Origin: Brevundimonas vancanneytii
Lineage (GTDB): Bacteria; Pseudomonadota; Alphaproteobacteria; Caulobacterales; Caulobacteraceae
Assembly: GCA_945874855.1 (NCBI GenBank)
Contig: CAMCIP010000114.1
Location: forward strand, 1 to 7,359
Direction of reading: 5' to 3'
DNA: 7,359 bases
Shown: in pieces, positions 1 through 5,068 of the stretch
Layout: each line of letters begins with the position of its first letter
How positions within the stretch are numbered: the first letter of the stretch is position 1
Position numbers and translations under genes: made by a program
Notes under the pieces: generated by a model
Seen by the model: only the letters and a program-made list of their open reading frames with translations
What the model was told of the DNA's origin: nothing
Databases searched by the model: none

Positions 1-106
1 CCTCGGGCGAGCCGTGCTCGTCGATCCATTTGCCGACGCTGTCGGAGAAGAGGGTGATCTCCTCTTCCTGCATGAAATCGGGATCGGGGGCGTTGAGGAC
101 GTTCAT
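1..106 (-). CDS. Acyl-CoA dehydrogenase, N-terminal fragment (runs off left edge)
   Basis: Only the first 35 codons are present. They begin MNVLNAPDPDFMQEEEITLF and continue through a DSVGKWIDEH segment. The pattern 'EEEITLFSDSVGKWIDEH' fits the first helix of the acyl-CoA dehydrogenase N-terminal domain, where a short acidic stretch precedes LF-x-DSV-x-x(W/F). The ATG at 106-104 is preceded by a GGAG Shine-Dalgarno with 7 nt spacing, which supports this start. By family knowledge the enzyme would be a cytoplasmic FAD protein that introduces a trans-2,3 double bond into an acyl-CoA and passes electrons to ETF. It is co-directional with the larger acyl-CoA dehydrogenase upstream, so the two are probably co-transcribed, with a palindromic element in the spacer. 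Substrate cannot be judged from 35 residues. Confidence 0.72.
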   Translation of the reverse strand, partial: MNVLNAPDPDFMQEEEITLFSDSVGKWIDEHGSPE

Positions 107-122
107 GAAATGGCTCCGGCAT

Positions 123-266
123 TCTCCCTCCCCCGCGGGGGAGGGTGGCCGCAAAGCGGCCGGGTGGGGGCGGCGAGGCGAAGTGGGCACCGGCGCGTGG
201 CTCGCCTGGCCCTCCCCGCCCGGTCGTCGCTGCGCGCCGACCACCCTCCCCCGCGGGGGAGGGAGA
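123..266. repeat. Paired palindromic (REP/BIME-like) intergenic element
   Basis: A 144-bp element is bounded by perfect 26-bp inverted repeats at 123-148 and 241-266. Each end contains the same 20-bp perfect palindrome, CCCTCCCCCGCGGGGGAGGG, at 126-145 and 244-263. Just inside the left end is a second hairpin, GGCCGC-AAA-GCGGCC (147-161). The interior is roughly self-complementary, so the whole element could fold as one long imperfect hairpin. It fills 144 of the 173 bp between two co-directional acyl-CoA dehydrogenase genes, starting 13 bp after one stop codon and ending 16 bp before the next start. It carries no gene. It resembles the palindromic repeats dispersed between genes in many high-GC alphaproteobacteria; copy number elsewhere is not visible here. 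Confidence 0.8.
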
Positions 267-279
267 GATCAGGGCTGGA

Positions 280-2064
280 TCAGAAAGCCTCGGCCGGCAT
301 GGCCATCAGCACCTCGGCGCCCGTCTTCATCTTGACCAGATGCGCCCCCGTATCCGGCAGGATGCGTTCGACGAAATAGCGGCCGGTCTGCAGTTTGGTG
401 ACGTAGAAGGGATCGGTCGAGCCGGCGTCGATCCTGGCCTGGGCCGCCTTGGCCATCTGCGCCCACATATAGGCCAGGGCGGTCAGGCCGAAGATGTGCA
501 GATAGTCGGTCGAGGCCGCACCCGCATTGTCCGGGTTCTGCATGCCGTTCTGCATCAGCCACATGGTGGCCTCCTGCAGCTTCTTCTTGCTGTCGGCCAG
601 GCCGTCGACGAAGGGCTTGATCGGGCCCTCTCCGCCGTTTTCGGCCACGAAGGCGTCAATGTCCGCGAACCAGCTCATGATCGCCCGGCCACCGTTGGCC
701 GGCAGTTTGCGGCCGACCAGATCCAGCGCCTGGATGCCGTTGGCGCCCTCATAGATCATCGTGATCCGCGCATCACGGAGATACTGCGACGCCGGGAAAT
801 GCTCCGTGTACCCCGAACCGCCGTGGACCTGCATGGCCAGCGACGCGACGTGGAAACCCTTGTCGGTCAGATAGGCCTTCAGCACCGGGGTGATCAGACC
901 CATGTAGTCGTGGGCCTTCTGGGCCTCGGCTGCGTCGGCGGAGTGCTGCAGATCGGCCTGGAGCGCGGTCCACAGGGTGAAGGCCTGGCCGCCCTCGACG
1001 AAGGCCTTGGCCTCCAGCAGCATGCGGCGCACGTCGGGGTGGACCATGATGGAGTCGGCGGGACCGTCGGGGTTCTTGGCCCCCGTCAGCGAGCGGCCCT
1101 GCAGCCGGTCGTGGGCGAACTCGACGGCGGCCTGGTAGGCGGCGGTGGCGATGGACAGGCCCTGAAGACCCGTACCGAGGCGGGCCTCGTTCATCATCAC
1201 GAACATGGCCGCCATGCCCTTGTTCTCGGTCCCGACCAGCCAGCCCTTCGCGTTCTCATAGGCCATGACGCAGGTGGCATTGCCGTGGATGCCCATCTTG
1301 TGCTCCAGGCCCGCGCACTGGACGCCTTCGTTGCGCGCACCCAGCGAGCCGTCGTCGTTGACGAAGACCTTGGGTACGACGAACAGGCTGATGCCCTTGA
1401 TCCCCTCCGGCGCGCCCTCGATGCGGGCGAGGACCAGATGGATGATGTTGTCGGTGAAGTCGTGTTCGCCGGAGCTGATCCAGATCTTCTGGCCGGTGAT
1501 GTTGTAGGAGCCGTCGCCGTTGGGCACGGCCTTGGTGCGGATCAGACCCAGGTCGGTGCCGCACTGGGGCTCGGTCAGGTTCATGGTGCCGCCCCATTCG
1601 CCCGAGGCCATCTTCGGCAGATACATGGCCTTCTGCTCGGGCGAGCCATTGGCGTTCAGACCCCAGTAGGCACCAGCGGTCAGGCCCGGATACATCGAAA
1701 AGGCCGGCGAGGCCGCGGCGGTGAACTGGCCGAAGGCCATGGCGACCACCGAGGGCATGCCCTGGCCGCCGTGCTCCGGCAGGGCCGACAGGGCCGGCCA
1801 GCCGGCCGCGACCATGGCCTGATAGCCTTCCTTCCAGCCCGTCGGGCCGGTGACCTTGCCGTCGACCCATTTGCAGCCCTCGACGTCGCCGACCTTGTTC
1901 AGCGGAGCGATGACCTCCTCCGAGAATTTGGCGCCCTCCTCGAGGATCTGGGCGACCAGGTCGGAGGAGACGTCGGCGAAGCCGGGCTGGTTGGCGTAGC
2001 GGTCGATCTCCAGCACCTCGTTCAGCACGAAGGTCAGGTCGCGGACGGGTGCCTTGTAGGCCAT
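280..2064 (-). CDS. Acyl-CoA dehydrogenase, long DmdC-like class (594 aa)
   Basis: This is a cytoplasmic FAD flavoenzyme oxidising an acyl-CoA at the alpha-beta bond. The order of domains is visible: an N-terminal extension beginning MAYKAPVRDLTFVLNEVLEI (residues 1-30), the alpha-helical domain to about 155, the beta-domain with the flavin-contact segments TEPQCGTDLG (164-173) and IWISSGEHD (194-202), and the C-terminal helical domain with MQVHGGSGY (411-419) and IYEGANGIQ (437-445). Glu439 in IYEG aligns with the catalytic base. A C-terminal extension follows to residue 594. Length and both extensions match the group that includes DmdC (3-methylmercaptopropionyl-CoA dehydrogenase). Most members in this group are annotated only by homology, so a medium- or long-chain fatty acyl-CoA substrate is equally possible. 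The ATG lies 3 bp after the merR stop, with GAGAG 8 nt upstream, so the two are translated from one message. Confidence 0.93.
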   Translation of the reverse strand: MAYKAPVRDLTFVLNEVLEIDRYANQPGFADVSSDLVAQILEEGAKFSEEVIAPLNKVGDVEGCKWVDGKVTGPTGWKEGYQAMVAAGWPALSALPEHGGQGMPSVVAMAFGQFTAAASPAFSMYPGLTAGAYWGLNANGSPEQKAMYLPKMASGEWGGTMNLTEPQCGTDLGLIRTKAVPNGDGSYNITGQKIWISSGEHDFTDNIIHLVLARIEGAPEGIKGISLFVVPKVFVNDDGSLGARNEGVQCAGLEHKMGIHGNATCVMAYENAKGWLVGTENKGMAAMFVMMNEARLGTGLQGLSIATAAYQAAVEFAHDRLQGRSLTGAKNPDGPADSIMVHPDVRRMLLEAKAFVEGGQAFTLWTALQADLQHSADAAEAQKAHDYMGLITPVLKAYLTDKGFHVASLAMQVHGGSGYTEHFPASQYLRDARITMIYEGANGIQALDLVGRKLPANGGRAIMSWFADIDAFVAENGGEGPIKPFVDGLADSKKKLQEATMWLMQNGMQNPDNAGAASTDYLHIFGLTALAYMWAQMAKAAQARIDAGSTDPFYVTKLQTGRYFVERILPDTGAHLVKMKTGAEVLMAMPAEAF

Positions 2065-2067
2065 GGG

Positions 2068-2574
2068 TCAGACTCTCGCTTTGAGGGGATGCAGGCGGGA
2101 CAGGTGGGCGTCGTGGGTCGGGTCAGGGTTCAGCCGCGCCTTGAGCAGGCTGGCGTATTCCTCGGCGCCGGGCAGGAGGTCGGGGCGGTGTTCGCCGAGG
2201 CGCGCCTCCATCACGGCGCAGGCCTGTTCGGCCGTCTCGATGGCGGCGTCCAGGTCGGCGCGCTGCTGCTTCAGGGCCTCGATCTGGGCCCGGTGACGGC
2301 GCAGGGCCACCGCCATCTGATGGGCGTTGTGGTCCTTGTGGTCATAGAGGTCGAGCATCTCCTGGATCTCGACCAGGGAGAAGCCGATGCGGCGGCCGCG
2401 CAGGATCAGCTTCAGCCGGGCGCGGTCGCGGGCGGAATAGACCCGGGTCTGGCCACGACGGGCCGGAGTCAGCAGGCCCTTGTCTTCATAGAAGCGGAGC
2501 GCCCGCGCCGTGGCGCCGAATTCGCGGCACAGCTGGCGGATCGAATAGGTGCGATGGTCGTCGGCGCTCGCCAT
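2068..2574 (-). CDS. MerR-family transcriptional regulator (LiuR-like, 168 aa)
   Basis: This is a DNA-binding regulator, probably of the acyl-CoA dehydrogenase genes downstream. The MerR winged helix-turn-helix is clear: YSIRQLCREFGATARALRFY (10-29), then EDKGLLTPARRGQTRVYS (30-47), a wing and RGRRIGFSLVEIQEMLDLYD (59-78). A polar helical stretch of about residues 82-128 would form the dimer coiled coil. The C-terminus is short and lacks the Cys cluster of metal-sensing MerR proteins; the only cysteines are Cys16 and Cys119. An upstream in-frame ATG at 2628 exists, but it would place the candidate operator inside the gene, and MASADDHRTYS fits the family start, so 2574 is preferred. No strong Shine-Dalgarno precedes it. 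In proteobacteria, LiuR-type MerR proteins control branched-chain amino acid and fatty acid degradation. That role, with an acyl-CoA as effector, is inferred from the domain, operator and neighbour. Confidence 0.88.
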   Translation of the reverse strand: MASADDHRTYSIRQLCREFGATARALRFYEDKGLLTPARRGQTRVYSARDRARLKLILRGRRIGFSLVEIQEMLDLYDHKDHNAHQMAVALRRHRAQIEALKQQRADLDAAIETAEQACAVMEARLGEHRPDLLPGAEEYASLLKARLNPDPTHDAHLSRLHPLKARV

Positions 2575-2593
2575 GCGGGCAGTCTTGCCCGAA

Positions 2594-2611
2594 CTTGACG
2601 CGGACGTAAAG
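2594..2611. promoter_or_regulatory. Candidate MerR/LiuR-type operator between merR and the DUF2256 gene
   Basis: The sequence CTTGACGCGGACGTAAAG is an 18-bp dyad with arms CTTGACG and CGTAAAG, six of seven pairs matched, around a 4-bp centre. As I recall, the LiuR-type MerR operators of proteobacteria have the form TTTACGT-ACGTAAA with a similar short centre. The site lies 19 bp upstream of the merR start and 19 bp before the divergent DUF2256 start, the place expected for autoregulation. TTGACGC at 2595-2601 also matches the -35 element of Caulobacter housekeeping promoters, and a poor -10 (GCTCCAGT) follows from 2616, so binding here could also affect the plus-strand gene. Assignment rests on one site. 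Confidence 0.5.
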
Positions 2612-2630
2612 GGAAGCTCCAGTCGCACCC

Positions 2631-2786
2631 ATGGCCCGCAAACACGTCAATGACGCCGGCACGGCCAAGGGCGACCTGCCGCAGAAGACCTGCATCGCCT
2701 GCGGCCGCCCTTTCCGCTGGCGCCGCAAATGGGCGCGCGACTGGGATCAGGTGAAATACTGTTCGGACAGGTGCCGGGACGCCTGA
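2631..2786 (+). CDS. DUF2256 small zinc-ribbon protein (51 aa)
   Basis: This short gene starts MARKHVNDAGTAKGDLPQKT and ends VKYCSDRCRDA. It carries the DUF2256 signature: LPxKxC, CxACGRPFxWRRKW, then WDxVKYCSDRCR. Four cysteines, Cys21, Cys24, Cys44 and Cys48 (CxxC...CxxxC), are placed to bind one zinc ion in a treble-clef or ribbon. The N-terminus and the middle are basic, so nucleic-acid contact is possible, but no function has been demonstrated for the family as far as I know. The length is normal for DUF2256. No good Shine-Dalgarno is present at the usual distance; GGGAAG lies 14 nt upstream, and a leaderless message is possible. The gene is divergent from merR across the candidate operator. 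Its TGA is immediately followed by the complement of the DoxX gene's stop. Confidence 0.9.
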   Translation: MARKHVNDAGTAKGDLPQKTCIACGRPFRWRRKWARDWDQVKYCSDRCRDA

Positions 2787-3209
2787 TCAGCGCGCCTCAC
2801 GGGCCCGGAACCACAGCACCGGAGCCGTGATGGCGATCAGGGCCGCATTGGTCAGGGCGGGGACGACGTCGCCGCCGACGAGATGCACGCCCAGCATGAC
2901 CGTCTCCAGCGTCAGCAGGCCCGCCGCGGCGGTGACCAGCAGCGGCCGGCCCCATTTCCACGAGATCAGGGGTGCCAGCACCAGCAGGGCCAGCACCATT
3001 TCGGCCATGCCCAGGCCCTGAACCATCTCGCCCGGAACAAGCGCCGGCCAGGACATCAGCTGGATCAGGGTCGGCAGGGGCTCGGTGGCCTTGGCCCATC
3101 CGGCGGCCAGAAAGAACATCGAAAGCCAGCCCTGCAGGGTCCACAGAGTCAGGTTGCGATAGCTCTGGCGCAGGCGCGCCTGGTAGGGAGTCAGGGTCTG
3201 GGTGGTCAT
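2787..3209 (-). CDS. DoxX-like integral membrane protein (140 aa)
   Basis: This is a predicted inner-membrane protein of the DoxX/DoxX-like superfamily with four hydrophobic helices, at about residues 21-40, 62-82, 88-110 and 115-134. The first helix carries the family's typical LQGWLSMFFLAAGWAKAT pattern (hydrophobic run, small residues, G-x-x-K). A helix-breaking PALVPGE segment precedes helix two, and a basic WFRAREAR tail is cytoplasmic by the positive-inside rule. Some DoxX relatives are quinol oxidase subunits or take part in thiol and oxidative-stress responses; this one cannot be assigned a reaction. The frame stays open upstream to 3359, but the 50 extra residues are arginine-rich, not membrane-like, and have no family match. 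The ATG at 3209 gives the usual length. No convincing Shine-Dalgarno precedes it. Confidence 0.82.
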   Translation of the reverse strand: MTTQTLTPYQARLRQSYRNLTLWTLQGWLSMFFLAAGWAKATEPLPTLIQLMSWPALVPGEMVQGLGMAEMVLALLVLAPLISWKWGRPLLVTAAAGLLTLETVMLGVHLVGGDVVPALTNAALIAITAPVLWFRAREAR

Positions 3210-3439
3210 GGTCTTCGACGTCCGGGGAGGAACGCTTTTATTGGCAACAGTGGCGATGTCGGATCGACGCCGCCAACCCGCAAGGGCGCGAAGCTTCAGC
3301 GTAACCATCCGTGATCGCCTTCTGCGTGAGCACCGGGTCCGAAGCGTGACCGTATGCATAACAATCGGTAAGGAAGCGTTGCCACGGACGACGGTGCCCG
3401 CGCCCTGAAGACGCGCGGACAGGCCGGATTTCGACAGGC

Positions 3440-4879
3440 TCAGTCGGCGCGCAGACGGGCGATCTTGTCGTGGAACGGGGCCCAGTCGTCGTCGCCGTCG
3501 ATCGCGGCCCAGATCGCCTCGACCTCGTCGATCAGCATCTCCTCCGGCTCGGCCCGGGCGAAGCGCGGGGCTTCCAGGCGTTCGGGGCGGTCGGGCTCAT
3601 GCTCGAACAGGGCGAAGCGGAAGGCGTCGAAGGCCTCGCCCTGCCAGAGCTTCGCCCGAGGACCCGACAAGGCCCGGGCCGACGACGAGAAGCCCGCGAA
3701 CCAGTCATGGAACAGGGGCTCCCACCGCATCGCCTCGCCGCCTTCGCGCAGCAGGGCCAGGGTGCAGTCCAGCAGGCGCTGGTCCGCCGCCTCGCCGAGG
3801 CTGAGCACGCCCAGCCGCTCAAGGAAGGCCGCGCGCAGATGGCCGATGTAGGCCGGGCCAAAGCCGTTCAGGGCATCGGTCAGGGTCGCGGCGTCGCCGA
3901 TGGACATCAGCGCCCCACCCAGCTGGGTCAGGGCCCAGAACACGGCCTCGGGCTGGCGCGAGAAGGCATAGAGGCCGAACTGGTCGAAGTAGGCGGCGGT
4001 GAAGCCGGGCTCATAGTGGGGCAGGAACCGCCATGGGCCGTAGTCGAAGCTCTCGCCGGTGACGTTCAGATTGTCGGTGTTCAGCACTCCGTGGACGAAG
4101 CCCGCGGCGATCCACCGGGCGGCCAGCCGGGCAGAGGCGTCGACGACGGCGGCCAGGAACCCCGCCGCGTCACCAGGCGCGACATCCGGATGGTAGAGCG
4201 ACCGGGCGTGCTCCAGCAGGGTCTCCAGCTGGTCGGTGCGGCCCAGATACGCCGCACGCTGGAAGGTGCCGAAGCGGATGTGGCTGTGTGACAGCCGGAC
4301 AAGCACGGCCGAGCGGGTCGGCGACGGCTCGTCCCCCCGCTGCAGGGCTTCGCCCGTCTCGATCAGGCTGAAGGCGCGGCTGGTCGGCACGCCGAGCCGC
4401 TGCAACATCTCGGCCGCCAGCACCTCGCGCACGCCGCCCTTCAGCGTCAGCCGGCCGTCGCTGGCGCGTGACCATGGCGTCGTGCCCGAGCCTTTTGTCC
4501 CGAGGTCGAGAAGGCGCCCCGGGGGGGCGCTCCCGCTCAGGCCGCGGGCGCTCCCAGTCAGGGCGCCAGCGCGAACTTCGCGCAGCTGGGCGGCGAGAAA
4601 GCCGCGGCCATCGCCAAGGTCGGGATTGTAGGTGCGGAACTGGTGTCCGTGATAGCGCATGGCGATCGGGCCCGGTTGTCCGGGCAGGGGCTCGAACCGG
4701 CCGAAATGGGCGACCCACTCGTCCTGCGTCAGTGTCTCCAGCCCCACCTCGGCTGCAGCCCGGTCGTTGCGGAATCGCAGCACGTGTTGCGGGAAGTCCG
4801 CAGCCCGGACGGCATCGCCGAATTCATCTCCGAGATCGAAGAAGCGGGGCTCGGGGCGGTGGGCGACGGACGGCGGCAT
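3440..4879 (-). CDS. selO: Protein adenylyltransferase SelO (YdiU family, 479 aa)
   Basis: SelO has a protein-kinase fold with ATP bound in reverse and transfers AMP to Ser, Thr or Tyr of target proteins; in bacteria it is linked to oxidative stress. Motifs run in family order: YHGHQF (76-81), NPDLGDGRG (86-94 region), LGTKGSGTTPWSR (126-138) with nucleotide-binding Lys129, DGRLTLKGGVREVL (141-154), RLSHSHIRFGTFQ (195-207), HGVLNTDNLN (263-272) with catalytic Asp269 and metal-binding Asn270, and FDYGPWRF (278-285) with Asp279. The ten-residue spacing of Asp269 and Asp279 matches the characterised Pseudomonas protein as I recall it. Length equals E. coli YdiU (about 478). The frame is open upstream to 5209, inside nhaA, but homology begins at MPPSVAHRPEPRFF, so 4879 is the start. 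Odd points: a repeat-coded insert at about residues 106-121, and no Cys or Sec near the C-terminus. It is divergent from nhaA. Confidence 0.93.
   Translation of the reverse strand: MPPSVAHRPEPRFFDLGDEFGDAVRAADFPQHVLRFRNDRAAAEVGLETLTQDEWVAHFGRFEPLPGQPGPIAMRYHGHQFRTYNPDLGDGRGFLAAQLREVRAGALTGSARGLSGSAPPGRLLDLGTKGSGTTPWSRASDGRLTLKGGVREVLAAEMLQRLGVPTSRAFSLIETGEALQRGDEPSPTRSAVLVRLSHSHIRFGTFQRAAYLGRTDQLETLLEHARSLYHPDVAPGDAAGFLAAVVDASARLAARWIAAGFVHGVLNTDNLNVTGESFDYGPWRFLPHYEPGFTAAYFDQFGLYAFSRQPEAVFWALTQLGGALMSIGDAATLTDALNGFGPAYIGHLRAAFLERLGVLSLGEAADQRLLDCTLALLREGGEAMRWEPLFHDWFAGFSSSARALSGPRAKLWQGEAFDAFRFALFEHEPDRPERLEAPRFARAEPEEMLIDEVEAIWAAIDGDDDWAPFHDKIARLRAD
4525..4566. repeat. In-frame 21-bp tandem repeat within selO
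   Basis: Two adjacent 21-bp units, 4525-4545 and 4546-4566, share 18 of 21 positions; both begin GGGCGCTCCC and contain TCAGG. Read on the minus strand within selO they encode ALTGSAR and GLSGSAP, two versions of a seven-residue, small-residue-rich unit. A run of seven G (4521-4527) flanks the left end and GGCGCC lies near both outer edges (4513-4518 and 4562-4567). The unit is partly self-complementary. Because it is a multiple of three, the frame is kept. Confidence 0.82.
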
Positions 4880-4922
4880 GGGGCGCAGATGCCGCCGCCG
4901 GCGACCAAGGGCAAGCGCGGCC

Positions 4923-4951
4923 TTGAACCTGTCGCCCCGACGGGTATTGAT
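4923..4951 (+). promoter_or_regulatory. Predicted sigma-70-type promoter of nhaA
   Basis: TTGAAC (4923-4928) and TATTGAT (4945-4951) are separated by 16 bp, a good fit to -35 and -10 elements in a region that is otherwise very GC-rich. Transcription would begin near 4957-4960 and leave about 110 nt of untranslated leader before the nhaA ATG. The selO start (4879, other strand) is 44 bp away, so the two transcripts diverge and do not share this site. Confidence 0.45.
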
Positions 4952-4957
4952 CGGGGC

Positions 4958-5068
4958 AGAGATCAGGCCCCTCGGGCCAGGCCGGCGCGGCCCCGTGGAG
5001 CCCGCGAATCCGGTCCGACGTCCGTCGATAACCTGGCGTCCCGACCTTTCGTGATCCTGGAGGCCGCC
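4958..5068 (+). promoter_or_regulatory. Structured 5' leader of nhaA, candidate riboswitch-type element
   Basis: The leader contains two tight consecutive hairpins, GGCCC-CTC-GGGCC (4966-4978) and GGCCG-GCG-CGGCC (4980-4992). A longer-range pairing of GCCAGG (4976-4981) with CCTGGC (5032-5037) is possible. CCAGG (4977-4981) can instead pair with CCTGG at 5056-5060, which overlaps the Shine-Dalgarno TGGAGG (5058-5063, 5 nt from the ATG). These are competing pairings of the kind that can gate translation. Leaders of nhaA in Caulobacterales are, as I recall, known to hold the nhaA-II motif, since reported as a lithium-ion riboswitch class. I do not remember its consensus well enough to confirm a match here. 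Confidence 0.35.

Noticed and set aside
145..2598. A very long open frame (817 codons) on the plus strand opposite the acyl-CoA dehydrogenase and merR genes.
   Set aside because: The translation is low-complexity, rich in Gly, His, Gln, Leu and Val with no recognisable domain. It is the mirror frame that strong third-position G/C bias produces opposite real genes, and it runs through the palindromic element.
2645..2655. CGTCAATGACG, a short dyad containing the same TTGACG half-site as the merR operator, within the DUF2256 gene.
   Set aside because: The arms are only 5 bp around one base and lie in coding sequence (His-Val-Asn-Asp codons). Chance is a sufficient explanation.
3210..3439. The 230-bp spacer between the DoxX-like and selO genes as a possible home of a small gene or RNA.
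   Set aside because: I found no conserved-looking reading frame, no convincing promoter and no strong hairpin. The in-frame extension of the DoxX gene here is arginine-rich and lacks support.
3418..3443. GACAGGC repeated at 3418 and 3433, and TTCGACAGGCTCAG at 3430-3443, resembling the core of repeats dispersed in many proteobacteria.
   Set aside because: It is a single short copy without its inverted partner and it overlaps the selO stop codon, so it cannot be called a repeat element from this window.
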